Below are positions 1-9,293 of a stretch of DNA of 64,000 nt, piece by piece (within the stretch, counting starts at the first letter, position 1; each line of letters begins with the position of its first letter). Made by a program: the position numbers and the translations under genes. The notes under the pieces are model-generated. The model searched no databases and had not been told where the DNA came from. It saw only the letters and a program-made list of their open reading frames with translations. This DNA comes from Afipia sp. (GTDB lineage: Bacteria > Pseudomonadota > Alphaproteobacteria > Rhizobiales > Xanthobacteraceae): positions 210,381-274,380 of the forward strand of contig JAFKER010000009.1 of assembly GCA_017308595.1 (NCBI GenBank), read 5' to 3'.

Positions 1-51
1 TGCTCCGCCGCGATCGTTCGGCGCAGAATCCGGCGGGGTAGTTTCTCTGTT

Positions 52-150
52 CGTCATTCCGGGGCGCTCGCAGCGCGAGCGAACCCGGAATCCATCTTCG
101 CCGCATCTGGATTCCGGATCGGCTTGCTTTGCAAGCCGTCCACAATGACG
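52..150. repeat. Palindromic intergenic repeat (REP-like)
   Basis: The element opens with CGTCATT (52-58) and closes with AATGACG (144-150). Inside are a hairpin around CGCTCGCAGCGCGAGCG with flanking CCGG/CCGG arms, and a second around GGCTTGCTTTGCAAGCC. This nested palindrome with CGTCATT..AATGACG ends is the style of dispersed repeats common in Bradyrhizobiaceae intergenic regions. It lies just past the stop of the MFS gene. Family assignment is from memory. Confidence 0.6.
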
Positions 151-153
151 GCG

Positions 154-1332
154 CTACGCCTTGACCGTCCGCTGACACGCGCACAGCACCATGCCGAGTC
201 CGAGCGTTGCGGCGGACAGCACGAGTCCGTAGGACAGGCCGAACAGGTCGGTGACCGCGCCGGTCGCAAACGGGCCGAGCGTCTGCCCAAGTCCGAAGAT
301 CACCGCCATAATACCGATCGCCTTGGGCCAGGCCGCGGGCGGATAGTTCAGCCGCACGAAGGTCGTGGTCGAGCCGACCACCGACAGGAAGGAGACGCCG
401 AACACGCAGGCCGATACGCCGAGAATCAGCGGCGACGTTCCAAGCAGCGCAATCAGCGTGCCGAGCATGGTCATGCCGAGCAGTGTCGCGGTGGCGAAGC
501 CGCTGGCGCCATGGGCAAGCAGCCTGCGCCATAGCCACGGCGCCGTAAGCGAAGTCAGACCGAGCAGGCACCAGAACACGCTTTGGGCAACGGGGCTGCC
601 GCCGCCGTCGCGGACATAGGCGATCATGAAGGTCATGTAGGCGATATAACCTGCGCCGAACATGAAATAGCCCGCGAGATAGAGCGCGATGGGACGCAGC
701 GGAACATCGGCGGGCTTGTCGGCGGTGTCGGTTGCTTCAACATCGATACGGTTGAGGACGAGCAGCACCGTCATCAGCGCGGAGATCAGCGTCAGCGCGC
801 CCCAGACAATCCACCATGACCCCGGACCGAAGTGCTGCAGCAGAAACGGTGCTGTGATCCCCGAAAAAATCAATCCTGTTCCCGGCCCCGTATAGAACAG
901 CGCAAGCAGCAGCGCCGATTGCGCGGGACGGGATTGCGCCACTAGCGCCGCGAGCGCACCGCCGCCGACAAATGTCGCTGCCGCCGCAAAGCCGGAGAGT
1001 AGGCGTGCGCCGCTGAGGACAATGAAATTTCCGGACAGGGCGCAGATGCCCAGCGACAGCGTGCAGACCAGCGCGCCGATCCATGTGGCGCGGAACAGGC
1101 CGGCACGGCGGATGAATTCGGCGGTCATCAACGCGCCGGCGAGATAGCCGATGGCGTTGACGGTGTTCAGGAAGCCCGCCGCTGAATAGGACCAGCCGAG
1201 AGATTCGCGCATGTCCGGCAGCACCAGCGCGTAGGCAAAGCGCGCCATTCCCAGCCCGATGGCGGGCGCCAGCGAGAGCGTCAGAACAGACCAGATGGGA
1301 TGGACGTCACGCAAGGGCGAGGCAGGGGTCAC
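154..1332 (-). CDS. MFS transporter, YbfB/YjiJ family
   Basis: A 392-residue integral membrane protein with about twelve hydrophobic segments spread over its whole length, the normal size for a major facilitator superfamily permease. The N-terminal part (residues about 15-60, containing [21 protein letters not shown]) resembles the YbfB/YjiJ group, whose members are putative sugar or organic-solute transporters of unknown substrate. It is transcribed alone, away from leuB, with a palindromic repeat directly behind its stop. The substrate cannot be read from the sequence. The start at 1332 gives a short N-terminal tail before the first membrane segment and is the natural choice. Confidence 0.85.
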   Translation of the reverse strand: MTPASPLRDVHPIWSVLTLSLAPAIGLGMARFAYALVLPDMRESLGWSYSAAGFLNTVNAIGYLAGALMTAEFIRRAGLFRATWIGALVCTLSLGICALSGNFIVLSGARLLSGFAAAATFVGGGALAALVAQSRPAQSALLLALFYTGPGTGLIFSGITAPFLLQHFGPGSWWIVWGALTLISALMTVLLVLNRIDVEATDTADKPADVPLRPIALYLAGYFMFGAGYIAYMTFMIAYVRDGGGSPVAQSVFWCLLGLTSLTAPWLWRRLLAHGASGFATATLLGMTMLGTLIALLGTSPLILGVSACVFGVSFLSVVGSTTTFVRLNYPPAAWPKAIGIMAVIFGLGQTLGPFATGAVTDLFGLSYGLVLSAATLGLGMVLCACQRTVKA

Positions 1333-1456
1333 GAAAGGCTCCGGCAGTGGGCCTCACCATGGCAGTTTCCGCTGCATTTGACCAATCGGACGCAGGCAAT
1401 GGTGTCTTGCCAATTCTGCAAGGGCGTTTTAGCAAGTCCGCGCAAATTCTATCTTC

Positions 1457-1568
1457 CGTCATGCCCGGGCATAGCCGTTCGAAGAACGGCGTTCTAAAAA
1501 CGCCTATGCCCGGGCATCCATCCTCTTCACAGGAAAGCTGGATTGCCGGGTCAAGCCCGGCAATGACG
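1457..1568. repeat. Composite palindromic repeat (REP-like) upstream of leuB
   Basis: Between the MFS gene and leuB there is a string of palindromes: ATGCCCGGGCAT appears at both ends of a larger hairpin built on GCCGTTCGAAGAACGGC, followed by TTGCCGGGTCAAGCCCGGCAA. The whole is bounded by CGTCAT on the left and ATGACG on the right. This is a typical Bradyrhizobiaceae dispersed repeat. It ends about 28 bases before the leuB start, so it lies within the leuB leader. Confidence 0.65.
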
Positions 1569-1595
1569 ATAAACAAATCGATCGAGGCAATCATC

Positions 1596-2708
1596 ATGGC
1601 GACGCATAAGCTCCTCCTTCTCCCCGGCGACGGAATCGGCACCGAAGTGATGGCGGAGGTGAAGCGTGTCATCGCGTGGCTGAACAAGAATGGCACCGCG
1701 AAGTTCGAGACCGAAGACGGTCTCGTCGGCGGCTCCAGCTACGACGCCGACAAGGTTGCGATCACCGATGCCACCATGGCGCGCGCGCAGGCGGCGGATG
1801 CCGTGATCTTCGGTGCGGTCGGCGGCCCGAAGTGGGCGGACGTTCCTTACGACGCGCGCCCTGAAGCGGGTCTGCTGCGCCTGCGCAAGGACATGGCGCT
1901 GTTCGCCAACCTGCGCCCCGCGATCTGCTATCCGGCGCTGGCGGATTCGTCGAGCCTGAAGCGCGATGTGGTCGAAGGCCTCGACATCATGATCGTGCGC
2001 GAACTGACCGGCGGTGTGTATTTCGGCGAGCCGAAGACCATTACCGATCTCGGCAATGGCCAGAAGCGCGCCGTCGATACGCAGGTCTACGACACCTACG
2101 AGATCGAGCGCATCACACGCGTCGCCTTCGAACTGGCGCGCAAGCGCCGCAACAAGATGACGTCGATGGAAAAGCACAACGTCATGAAGAGTGGCGTGTT
2201 GTGGAAGGAAGTCGTCAATCAGGTCCATGCGCGCGAATACAAGGATGTCGAGCTTGAGCATCAGCTCGCCGATTCCGGCGCCATGCAGCTCGTGCGCTGG
2301 CCGAAGCAGTTCGACGTCATCGTCACCGACAACCTGTTCGGCGACATTCTCTCCGACATCGCGGCGATGCTCACCGGCTCGCTCGGCATGTTGCCGTCGG
2401 CGTCGCTGGGTGAAGTCGATCCCAAAACCGGAAAGCGCAAGGCGCTGTATGAGCCGGTGCATGGTTCGGCGCCGGACATTGCGGGCAAGGGCCTGGCCAA
2501 TCCGGTTGCGATGCTGACCTCGTTCGGCATGGCGCTGCGTTATTCATTCGACCTGCAGAAGGAAGCGGATCTGATCGATCAGGCCATCGCGGCGACCCTG
2601 GCGAAGGGCCTGCGCACCGGCGACATCAAGTCGGAAGGCTCGACCGTCGTCAGCACCTCGCAGATGGGCGAGGCGATCGTGAAGGAACTGGACGCGCTGA
2701 CGAAGTAA
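1596..2708 (+). CDS. leuB: 3-isopropylmalate dehydrogenase
   Basis: A 370-residue NAD-dependent beta-decarboxylating dehydrogenase of leucine biosynthesis, converting 3-isopropylmalate to 2-ketoisocaproate. Visible hallmarks are [10 protein letters not shown] at the N terminus, the arginine-rich substrate region [17 protein letters not shown], the metal-binding [11 protein letters not shown] segment and [14 protein letters not shown] near the C terminus. The ATG at 1596 is chosen because GAGG lies about 8 bases upstream and the protein then begins as other LeuB proteins do. An in-frame extension to 1347 would only translate the palindromic repeat. It is not in an operon with leuC or leuD, which lie 6-10 kb away on the other strand. 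Confidence 0.97.
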   Translation: MATHKLLLLPGDGIGTEVMAEVKRVIAWLNKNGTAKFETEDGLVGGSSYDADKVAITDATMARAQAADAVIFGAVGGPKWADVPYDARPEAGLLRLRKDMALFANLRPAICYPALADSSSLKRDVVEGLDIMIVRELTGGVYFGEPKTITDLGNGQKRAVDTQVYDTYEIERITRVAFELARKRRNKMTSMEKHNVMKSGVLWKEVVNQVHAREYKDVELEHQLADSGAMQLVRWPKQFDVIVTDNLFGDILSDIAAMLTGSLGMLPSASLGEVDPKTGKRKALYEPVHGSAPDIAGKGLANPVAMLTSFGMALRYSFDLQKEADLIDQAIAATLAKGLRTGDIKSEGSTVVSTSQMGEAIVKELDALTK

Positions 2709-2797
2709 GCGACGGCTGCGGAGCGGAGCGCAGCTTGCCACCGCTCCGCCCTTTGCATCGAAGTTCGTCACCGTCTTGCCTTATGCAAATCGGCATA

Positions 2798-2825
2798 AAA
2801 ATGCCCGGCCTGTGCCGGGCATTTT
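2798..2825. terminator. Bidirectional intrinsic terminator
   Basis: A perfect 12-bp stem, AAAATGCCCGGC / GCCGGGCATTTT, with a 4-base loop. The A/T ends give a U tract in both directions, so it can end both leuB (plus strand) and the secreted-protein gene at 2848 (minus strand), which converge on it. Confidence 0.85.
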
Positions 2826-2847
2826 CGACTCAGCGATGCGCTGAAAA

Positions 2848-3225
2848 TTAGTACAGCGGGAACGGGAACGGAGTGCCGGTGTCCCACTGGTCGCCGAGCG
2901 GGCGGCGGCTGGTGTAAAGCCGGTCGATCTGCTGGCCGTAGGAGTAGCCCGGCGGGAACGCATAGTCGGTGAACTTGCGTTCGCCCGGCCGCACTTCAGT
3001 ACCGGCATCGAGCCACGAGCGGCGGGTCACATAAACGCGGGTGCGGCCGCGCTGGTAGACGCGGTTCTCCGCCTTGCGCGGCGGTCCGTCATAGGTCGGG
3101 TCGTTTACAACGGCGCGCCGCCGGGTCTGGGCATCGGCGGCGGTTGTGCCAAGTGCGACCACGGCAACCGCGGCGCTCGCGAGCAGGAGCGCCAGAACCT
3201 TCGCGCCAGAAGACTTCAAAGCCAT
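2848..3225 (-). CDS. Small secreted protein of unknown function
   Basis: A 125-residue protein with a clear signal peptide: positively charged start MALKSSGAK, a hydrophobic core LALLLASAAVAVVALG, and a likely cleavage after AADA or ADAQ. The mature part is rich in Arg, Tyr and Pro, contains RVYVTRRSWLDAGTEV and GYSYGQQIDRLY, and ends FPFPLY; it has no cysteine. The ATG at 3225 is preferred over longer in-frame starts because GAGGA lies about 6 bases upstream and the signal peptide then starts correctly. Similar small exported proteins are frequent in Bradyrhizobiaceae; function unknown. Confidence 0.8.
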   Translation of the reverse strand: MALKSSGAKVLALLLASAAVAVVALGTTAADAQTRRRAVVNDPTYDGPPRKAENRVYQRGRTRVYVTRRSWLDAGTEVRPGERKFTDYAFPPGYSYGQQIDRLYTSRRPLGDQWDTGTPFPFPLY

Positions 3226-3362
3226 TATATCCTCACGGGAATTCCAATTGCGTCGCACCATACCCGCTCCGAACCGGGGTCCACAAGGACCAAAGGGCCA
3301 CACTCGCCCGGCAACTTCGGGGTCGCTTGGCTCCAACCTCCTAGACCCCCTTTTCGGGCGAT

Positions 3363-4097
3363 TCAGAGCCTTCTCGGCGGGCGCGGCGGCCTGGTATCGG
3401 TGGTTTGTGACACCGGCTCGGCACTGCAACGCGCGGACCGCTTCATCCGTTCCTCAAAGAAGCTCTGGGCTGTGGCGGTGGGCAGCATGCCTTTGAGGGT
3501 GATGCGGTCGAGCATGCAGGCCAGCGTATGGAAATTCGGCCGCGCGCCACTGGCTTCGCAGTACCAGCCTTTGAGATAGACCGCCGAGGTTTCGAAGCGG
3601 CTTAAATAGGAGACGCAGAGCTTGATCTGGCCATCGGAATTGATCTGGAAATTCGCCGCGCGAACCGGCCCGAACCGGGTCTGCAGATCGTAATAGGTGG
3701 ACGAGCCGAAATACGATGTCCGCAGCAGCGGGCGCAGGCTCGACATCTCCGAGGAATAGTCCCGCACCACAGGCGTGTCCGGATTGGACGGCATGTTGAT
3801 CACAAGCGTGAAGTCGGTGTCGCGATCGTAGACCTGGCCGTATTGCAGGGTTTCCTGCCAGCCGGCGTTGAATCGCGCGGAATTGGCGCGCGGAGTCAGC
3901 CGCGACAGCTCAGGCGCACTGATCTGGATGGAGGCTTTGCTGCTGATGCGGGACGGTTGATCGAAGAAGCTCGTCACGCGCAAAACCACGATGCCGATGA
4001 GCGCAAGTACGATCGTTCCAACAATATAGAAGGAATAGCGTACCGTCTTTCCGGCGTAGTCGCCGAGGGTGGAGAGATGGCTTTGATCGAAGGACAT
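3363..4097 (-). CDS. Membrane-anchored periplasmic protein, tandem paralogue B
   Basis: A 244-residue protein with one membrane segment (about residues 22-42, YSFYIVGTIVLALIGIVVL) and a large exported domain. The exported domain has cysteines at 161, 180, 194 and 224. It is a paralogue of the gene immediately upstream (4123-4941): both have an (R/K)FGxV stretch, a GWxC(E/Q)A motif, a C-x-L-(N/D)-R motif and exactly the same spacing between the four cysteines. The C terminus is a short Pro/Arg-rich tail (RPPRPPRRL). The gap to the upstream copy is only 25 bases, so they are probably co-transcribed. Function unknown; two disulfides are a plausible inference. Confidence 0.8.
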   Translation of the reverse strand: MSFDQSHLSTLGDYAGKTVRYSFYIVGTIVLALIGIVVLRVTSFFDQPSRISSKASIQISAPELSRLTPRANSARFNAGWQETLQYGQVYDRDTDFTLVINMPSNPDTPVVRDYSSEMSSLRPLLRTSYFGSSTYYDLQTRFGPVRAANFQINSDGQIKLCVSYLSRFETSAVYLKGWYCEASGARPNFHTLACMLDRITLKGMLPTATAQSFFEERMKRSARCSAEPVSQTTDTRPPRPPRRL

Positions 4098-4122
4098 TTC
4101 GACGTTCCTGACGGTGATCCGC

Positions 4123-4941
4123 TCAATCGGAAATCAGCGGGCCGCGCAGCAGCGGAATCTCGCCGGATGCAATCCAGTTCGCGGGAGCGACAGTCGCACT
4201 ACAGGTGTCACGCCGGAGTTCGGCGCGTGCAAACAGCTCGGCTATTTTCGGATCGTTGCCCGCTGACAGCAGAATGAGCCGGTTCAGGGTACAGCCGATG
4301 AAGCTGCGCTGGGCTGCGGGTGTTTCGGCCTGGCAGGACCATCCGCTGATCCTGACGCTGGGGGATGTGTAGGTTTTGACAAAACCCAGACAGGCCTGCT
4401 TGCCGGGCATGGAGGTTCCACTGAAGCGGATCAGGGCGACCCGCCCGAATTTGGTGTCGACAAAGCCTGCGGGTTCGGTGTCACGCATGGTCTGACCATC
4501 CATCCGGGCGGCCAAATCGACCGCGGGGGCGGCAAAGGCGTCCAATTCTCCGCCGGGCCGGTAAATTTCGATTTCCGCCGTGGGCGCCTCGCCCGCCGTC
4601 GCTGCCCAGCGCAGGATGTCCTTGCGGCCACCTTCGGGGTGCCGGATAATCTCGTAAGCATCTGTTCTGTCGGATAAATCCAGCTTGCTAATGGCGAAGG
4701 CCGGATGCGGGCGGCTGGCCGGAACCCAGCCTGATTGAATAGGGAGAGCGGGGATGCCGGTATTTGCAGCGACCGGCACGGCCGAAACGAGATCGACCGC
4801 AATGACCGTCAGGATCGCCAGACCACTCAGATAGGCCAGAATGCGAACGGCCACGGCGCTGCATTCGTCGGCGAAGCTGCGCAGCGCCGGATGAATGCCA
4901 GAGGTGTTCGGAAGGGGCTGGTCGAGCTGGATCGGGTTCAT
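4123..4941 (-). CDS. Membrane-anchored periplasmic protein, tandem paralogue A
   Basis: A 272-residue protein with one membrane segment (about residues 32-55) and an exported domain with cysteines at 184, 203, 217 and 247. Those intervals (19, 14, 30) are identical in the neighbouring paralogue at 3363-4097. Shared sequence marks include KFGRVALIRF, GWSCQAE and CTLNRLILL. It is the first gene of the pair and is divergent from asd. A further Cys (27) lies before the membrane segment. I do not recognise a named family; a bradyrhizobial conserved hypothetical is the best description. Confidence 0.8.
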   Translation of the reverse strand: MNPIQLDQPLPNTSGIHPALRSFADECSAVAVRILAYLSGLAILTVIAVDLVSAVPVAANTGIPALPIQSGWVPASRPHPAFAISKLDLSDRTDAYEIIRHPEGGRKDILRWAATAGEAPTAEIEIYRPGGELDAFAAPAVDLAARMDGQTMRDTEPAGFVDTKFGRVALIRFSGTSMPGKQACLGFVKTYTSPSVRISGWSCQAETPAAQRSFIGCTLNRLILLSAGNDPKIAELFARAELRRDTCSATVAPANWIASGEIPLLRGPLISD

Positions 4942-5150
4942 ATCTCACTCGTCGGACGTTCTGTTCCGCTCTCGAAAACGGGAACGAGCCTCCGCCGTGA
5001 ACATGGCCGCGAACGGCGTCCTGCCACGTGACGTCACCTGCCCCCGCAGTTGCTTCTGCGTTGTATTTGGGCCGTTTTTCGCATAGAAGCGCTCGCGCTT
5101 CCCTTTCCGCAGGCTGCGGTGGCGAAGCATTTTTCTTCGGAGAGTCAACG

Positions 5151-6185
5151 ATGGGTTACAAGGTTGCGCTAGTTGGAGCGACCGGCAATGTGGGCCGGGA
5201 AATGCTCAACATTCTGGACGAACGCAGTTTTCCGGCTGACGAGGTGGTCGCTTTGGCCTCCCGCCGCAGCCTTGGCGTGGAAGTGTCCTTTGGCGACCGG
5301 ACCCTCAAATGCAAAGCACTCGAACACTACGATTTTAGCGATATCGACATCTGCCTGATGTCGGCGGGCGGAGCCGTGTCGAAGGAATGGTCGCCGAAGA
5401 TCGCGGCTGCCGGAGCTGTCGTGATCGACAACTCGTCGACCTGGCGCATGGACCCGGACGTGCCGCTGATCGTGCCGGAAGTGAACGCCGATGCGGTCAG
5501 TGATTTCCGCAAGAAGGGCATCATCGCAAATCCGAACTGCTCGACCGCGCAGCTTGTCGTTGCACTGAAGCCTCTGCACGATGCGGCGAAGATCAAGCGC
5601 GTTGTCGTCTCGACCTATCAGTCGGTGTCGGGCGCCGGCAAGGATGCGATGGACGAACTGTTCTCGCAGACCAAGGCCGTCTACACCAATGATGAACTAG
5701 TCAATAACAAATTCCCGAAGCGGATCGCCTTCAACGTCATCCCGCAGATCGACGTGTTCATGGAGGACGGGTTCACCAAGGAAGAGTGGAAGATGATGGC
5801 GGAGACCAAGAAGATTCTTGATCCCAAAATCAAGCTGACCGCGACCTGCGTGCGCGTGCCGGTGTTCGTCGGCCACTCGGAAGCCGTGAACATCGAGTTC
5901 GAGAATCCGATCAGCGCAGATGAAGCACGTAACATCCTGCGCACCGCGCCAGGCTGTCTCGTGATCGACAAGCGCGAGCCGGGCGGTTACGTCACGCCTT
6001 ACGAATCCGCTGGCGAAGACGCCACCTACATCAGCCGCATCCGCGAGGATGCGACGGTGGAGAACGGCCTCGTTCTGTGGTGCGTGTCTGACAATCTGCG
6101 CAAGGGCGCTGCGCTCAACGCAGTGCAGATCGCGGAATGCCTTGTTAACCGCAAGCTGCTTCAGCCGAAGCAGAAGGCCGCCTGA
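5151..6185 (+). CDS. asd: Aspartate-semialdehyde dehydrogenase
   Basis: A 344-residue NADPH-dependent enzyme that reduces aspartyl phosphate to aspartate semialdehyde, the branch to lysine/diaminopimelate, threonine and methionine. It shows the nucleotide-binding GATGNVG (residues 9-15), the catalytic cysteine in ANPNCSTAQL (Cys130) and STYQSVSGAG. The start at 5151 is supported by CGGAGAG a few bases upstream and by family length; a longer reading frame back to 5028 has no such support. dapF, another enzyme of the diaminopimelate branch, lies 15 kb away in the same window. Confidence 0.97.
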   Translation: MGYKVALVGATGNVGREMLNILDERSFPADEVVALASRRSLGVEVSFGDRTLKCKALEHYDFSDIDICLMSAGGAVSKEWSPKIAAAGAVVIDNSSTWRMDPDVPLIVPEVNADAVSDFRKKGIIANPNCSTAQLVVALKPLHDAAKIKRVVVSTYQSVSGAGKDAMDELFSQTKAVYTNDELVNNKFPKRIAFNVIPQIDVFMEDGFTKEEWKMMAETKKILDPKIKLTATCVRVPVFVGHSEAVNIEFENPISADEARNILRTAPGCLVIDKREPGGYVTPYESAGEDATYISRIREDATVENGLVLWCVSDNLRKGAALNAVQIAECLVNRKLLQPKQKAA

Positions 6186-6204
6186 TACCGCGGGCCGGTT
6201 CGTG

Positions 6205-6786
6205 ATGACGCAAGAGCCTGATCACCAGCCGGCCCCCGCGCCCTACCGGCCCAATTCGGCGCTGAAGCGCGCGGAGGTGGCGTTCGAAACGGTGTTGTTC
6301 AACAGCCGCTGGCTGATGGCGCCGTTCTATCTCGGCCTTGTCGTCAGCCTTGCGGTGCTGCTCTACAAATTCGTTTTGTTGCTGCTGGAATTCGTTCTGC
6401 ATGCCGCCGTAGCGAAGGAATCCGACATCATCCTCGGCGTGCTGTCGCTGATCGACGTGTCACTGACCGGCAATCTTGTTTTGATCGTGGTGTTTTCGGG
6501 TTACGAGAACTTCGTCTCGCGGATCGATCCGCGCGGCCATCCCGACTGGCCGGAATGGATGACCAAGGTCGATTTCGCCGGCCTCAAGCAGAAGCTGCTG
6601 GCGTCGATCGTCGCGATCTCGGCGATCCAGGTACTCAAGGCCTTCATGAACATCGACGCCACCTTCGATGCGCAGAAACTGGCGTGGCTCGCCGGTATCC
6701 ATCTCGTGTTCGTGGTGTCGACGCTGCTGATCGTTTGGTCGGACAAGCTCGGCGCGCACGGAGACAACGGCAAGGGCGGACACTAG
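6205..6786 (+). CDS. UPF0114/TIGR00645 family membrane protein
   Basis: A 193-residue protein with about four membrane segments (WLMAPFYLGLVVSLAVLLY, a long hydrophobic stretch after it, LVLIVVFSGYENFVSRID, and LVFVVSTLLIVW). The GYENFVSRID core is characteristic of the YqhA/UPF0114 family, conserved membrane proteins of unknown role. It begins 19 bases after asd. An adjacent GTG at 6202 is an alternative start. It converges with the carbonic anhydrase gene. Confidence 0.85.
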   Translation: MTQEPDHQPAPAPYRPNSALKRAEVAFETVLFNSRWLMAPFYLGLVVSLAVLLYKFVLLLLEFVLHAAVAKESDIILGVLSLIDVSLTGNLVLIVVFSGYENFVSRIDPRGHPDWPEWMTKVDFAGLKQKLLASIVAISAIQVLKAFMNIDATFDAQKLAWLAGIHLVFVVSTLLIVWSDKLGAHGDNGKGGH

Positions 6787-6805
6787 CCGCCCCCGGCGAT
6801 ACTTG

Positions 6806-7459
6806 TCAGGACGCCAGCAAACTCTGATAAACGCGGCTAAATTCGTTCGTGGTCTGATCGACGATGGAGAGCGAGCCTTCGGCCACGCCGAAATAGGCGC
6901 CGTGCAGATGCAGTTCGCCGCTTTGGACGCGGTTTTTCACGAACGGAAACGTCATCAGGTTTTCAAGGCTGCGTAGAACGGCGGCCTTCTCAATCCGTGT
7001 CACGAATTGCTGCATGGTTTCATGATCGCGCTGAGCGACCTTCTCGCCCGGCTTGACGAACATCGACATCCATTTGCCGATGAAGTCGCCGGGTGACAGC
7101 GGCGCGCTGTCGTCCACAAATGCACGAATGCCGCCGCATTGTGCATGTCCCAGAACGACGATGTGCTTAATCTTCAGGACCTGATTGGCATATTCCAGCG
7201 CCGCCGAGACGCCATGCGCGTTGTCGTCGGGCTGGAACACCGGCACCAGATTGGCAACATTGCGAACCACGAACAATTCACCCGGCCCGGCGTCGAAGAT
7301 CACTTCCGGCGACACGCGGGAATCGCAGCAGCCGATCACCATGACTTCGGGGGACTGCCCTTTTTGCGACAATTCCTTGTAGCGGGATTGTTCGGTGGGC
7401 AGTCGCTGGCTGACAAAGGTCTGATAGCCGGTGAGCAGATGTTCCGGGAAAGCTGACAT
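6806..7459 (-). CDS. Beta-class carbonic anhydrase
   Basis: A 217-residue zinc enzyme interconverting CO2 and bicarbonate. The zinc ligands and catalytic dyad are visible: CCDSR (Cys44, Asp46, Arg48) and GHAQCGG (His105, Cys108). The VVRNVANLVP segment is also typical of this class. The ATG at 7459 is preferred to the in-frame start at 7471 because GAGG precedes it at good distance. It probably supplies bicarbonate for carboxylases such as acetyl-CoA carboxylase; accD is in this window but not adjacent. Confidence 0.93.
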   Translation of the reverse strand: MSAFPEHLLTGYQTFVSQRLPTEQSRYKELSQKGQSPEVMVIGCCDSRVSPEVIFDAGPGELFVVRNVANLVPVFQPDDNAHGVSAALEYANQVLKIKHIVVLGHAQCGGIRAFVDDSAPLSPGDFIGKWMSMFVKPGEKVAQRDHETMQQFVTRIEKAAVLRSLENLMTFPFVKNRVQSGELHLHGAYFGVAEGSLSIVDQTTNEFSRVYQSLLAS

Positions 7460-7649
7460 GGGACCTCGCATTTAGGGCCGGCGTGGTTGACCAATCTACG
7501 GCATTTGCAGGCGTCCCGTCGCGGGACCGGCGCACCAAAACCATACCGGCGGTTACCGTTGGCTAACTCATGAGCGTGTGCGGAACAAGCCTTTCGGGCA
7601 CAAGGGCAAAATGCTACTCAGTCTGCTTTCCCCAATGGAAAGCTCAGCC

Positions 7650-8531
7650 ATGATCCGTCCGCGCCGCAGTGTCCTGTTCATGCCGGGCTCGAATGCACGG
7701 GCGCTCGACAAGGCGCGGAACCTGTCTTGTGACGGCGTGATCCTCGATCTGGAGGACTCGGTTGCACCTGACGCCAAGCCGATGGCGCGCGATCAGATCG
7801 CGCAGGCGGTTGCCGCTGGCGGCTTCGGCAGGCGCGAGATCATCATCCGCATCAACAACCTGGAATCGCCGTGGTGGCAGGACGATCTGGCCATGGCGGC
7901 CGCGGCCCGGCCGGGTGGCATTCTGGTGCCGAAAATTTCGCGGCCCGCTGACATCAAGACTCTTGAAGAGAGGCTTCGCGTTCTCAAGGCCGATCCCGGC
8001 ATCGTGCTCTGGGCGATGATCGAGTCTCCGCTCGGCGTGCTTTCAGCGCAGGAAATCGCCGCGACCGCACGCGAAGGCGACAAGCGGCTGGCGGGATTTG
8101 TGATGGGTCCCAACGATATTGCGCGCGAAACACGGATGCGGATGCTGCCGGGACGCGCGGCGATGTTGCCGCTGTTCACCCATTGCATTCTTGCCGCGCG
8201 GGCCGCGGGTATTGAAATTCTCGACGGCCCTTACAACGACATCAACGATGTCGCCGGTTTTGCCAAAGAGTGCGCGCAGGGCCGCGACATGGGCTTCGAC
8301 GGCAAGACGCTGATCCATCCGGGGCAGATCGATGCCGCCAACGCGGCCTACACGCCGCCCGCGGAAGAGATCGCGCGCGCACGCAAGATCATGGGCGTGT
8401 TTGATCTTCCGGAGAATGCCAACAAGGGCGTGGTGCAGCTCGACGGCCAGATGGTCGAGCGGCTGCATGTTGAAATGGCGAAGCGCACCATTGCGATCGC
8501 CGATGCGATCGCGGCGTTGAAGGCGTCGTAA
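7650..8531 (+). CDS. CitE-like HpcH/HpaI aldolase/citrate lyase family protein (malyl-CoA lyase type)
   Basis: A 293-residue TIM-barrel lyase. Family marks are RPRRSVLFMPGSNARALDKA at the N terminus, ILDLEDSVAPDAK (metal and CoA region), WAMIESPLGVL and GPNDIARETRMR. Relatives act as the citrate lyase beta subunit, as malyl-CoA or citramalyl-CoA lyases, or as malyl-CoA thioesterases; with no citrate lyase alpha or gamma gene nearby, a stand-alone CoA-ester lyase or thioesterase is more likely. I chose the ATG at 7650 because the conserved part begins there; ATG 7635 is possible. Confidence 0.85.
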   Translation: MIRPRRSVLFMPGSNARALDKARNLSCDGVILDLEDSVAPDAKPMARDQIAQAVAAGGFGRREIIIRINNLESPWWQDDLAMAAAARPGGILVPKISRPADIKTLEERLRVLKADPGIVLWAMIESPLGVLSAQEIAATAREGDKRLAGFVMGPNDIARETRMRMLPGRAAMLPLFTHCILAARAAGIEILDGPYNDINDVAGFAKECAQGRDMGFDGKTLIHPGQIDAANAAYTPPAEEIARARKIMGVFDLPENANKGVVQLDGQMVERLHVEMAKRTIAIADAIAALKAS

Positions 8532-8546
8532 GCTTCGCTGAAAAGA

Positions 8547-8576
8547 CGATGGCCGGGACGAAGCCCGGCCATCGTT
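8547..8576. terminator. Intrinsic terminator between citE-like gene and leuD
   Basis: A perfect 12-bp stem ACGATGGCCGGG / CCCGGCCATCGT with a 6-base loop, lying between two converging genes. The downstream T tract is weak on both strands, so it may act as a stabilising 3' hairpin. Confidence 0.65.
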
Positions 8577-8601
8577 CAAATCTGAATTTTCCGCGTCTAT
8601 C

Positions 8602-9207
8602 TCACAGCCATGGACGCTCGGCTTTTTCCTTCGCCTCAAACACGTCGATCGATTTGCCTTTTTCCATCGTAAGGCCGATGTCATCGAGGCCGTTGAGCAT
8701 ACAGTGTTTGCGGAACGGATCGATCTCGAATTTGATGGCGCCGCCATCGGGGCCGCGGATTTCCTGATTTTCAAGATCGATCGTCAGCGTGGCATTGGAA
8801 CCGCGATCGGCGTCATCGAACAGCTTGTCGAGTTCTTCGTGGCTGACGCGGATCGGCAGAATGCCGTTCTTGAAACAGTTGTTGTAAAAAATATCGCCGA
8901 ACGACGTCGAGATGATGCAGCGGATGCCGAAGTCGCCGAGTGCCCATGGCGCGTGTTCGCGGCTCGAACCGCAGCCGAAATTGTCGCCGGCCACGAGAAT
9001 CTTGGCCTTGCGGTAGGACGGCTTGTTTAGAACGAAGTCCGGGTTCTCGCTGCCATCGTCCTTATAGCGCTGTTCGGAAAACAGCCCCTTGCCGAGGCCG
9101 GTGCGCTTGATGGTCTTGAGATACTGCTTCGGGATGATCATGTCGGTATCGACATTGATGATCTTCAGCGGCGCGGCGACGCCCTCGAGGGTCGTAAACT
9201 TGTCCAT
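8602..9207 (-). CDS. leuD: 3-isopropylmalate dehydratase small subunit
   Basis: A 201-residue swivel-domain subunit that joins LeuC to isomerise 2- to 3-isopropylmalate. Visible marks: [14 protein letters not shown] near the N terminus, the loop [17 protein letters not shown], and [15 protein letters not shown]. Length matches the family. It is separated from leuC by about 2 kb containing small genes on both strands, so the two subunits are probably transcribed separately here, unlike the leuCD operons of enterobacteria. Confidence 0.97.
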   Translation of the reverse strand: MDKFTTLEGVAAPLKIINVDTDMIIPKQYLKTIKRTGLGKGLFSEQRYKDDGSENPDFVLNKPSYRKAKILVAGDNFGCGSSREHAPWALGDFGIRCIISTSFGDIFYNNCFKNGILPIRVSHEELDKLFDDADRGSNATLTIDLENQEIRGPDGGAIKFEIDPFRKHCMLNGLDDIGLTMEKGKSIDVFEAKEKAERPWL

Positions 9208-9293
9208 GATGTTCCCGTGAACCGGCTACAGTTTCAGCTGTTCTAAATATATCAACACCGCCGTCAAGGCTATGCGCTGAGGGAGGATACATC

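Noticed and set aside
1347-1595. N-terminal extension of leuB
   Set aside because: It would translate a palindromic intergenic repeat; the ATG at 1596 has a ribosome site and matches the family start.
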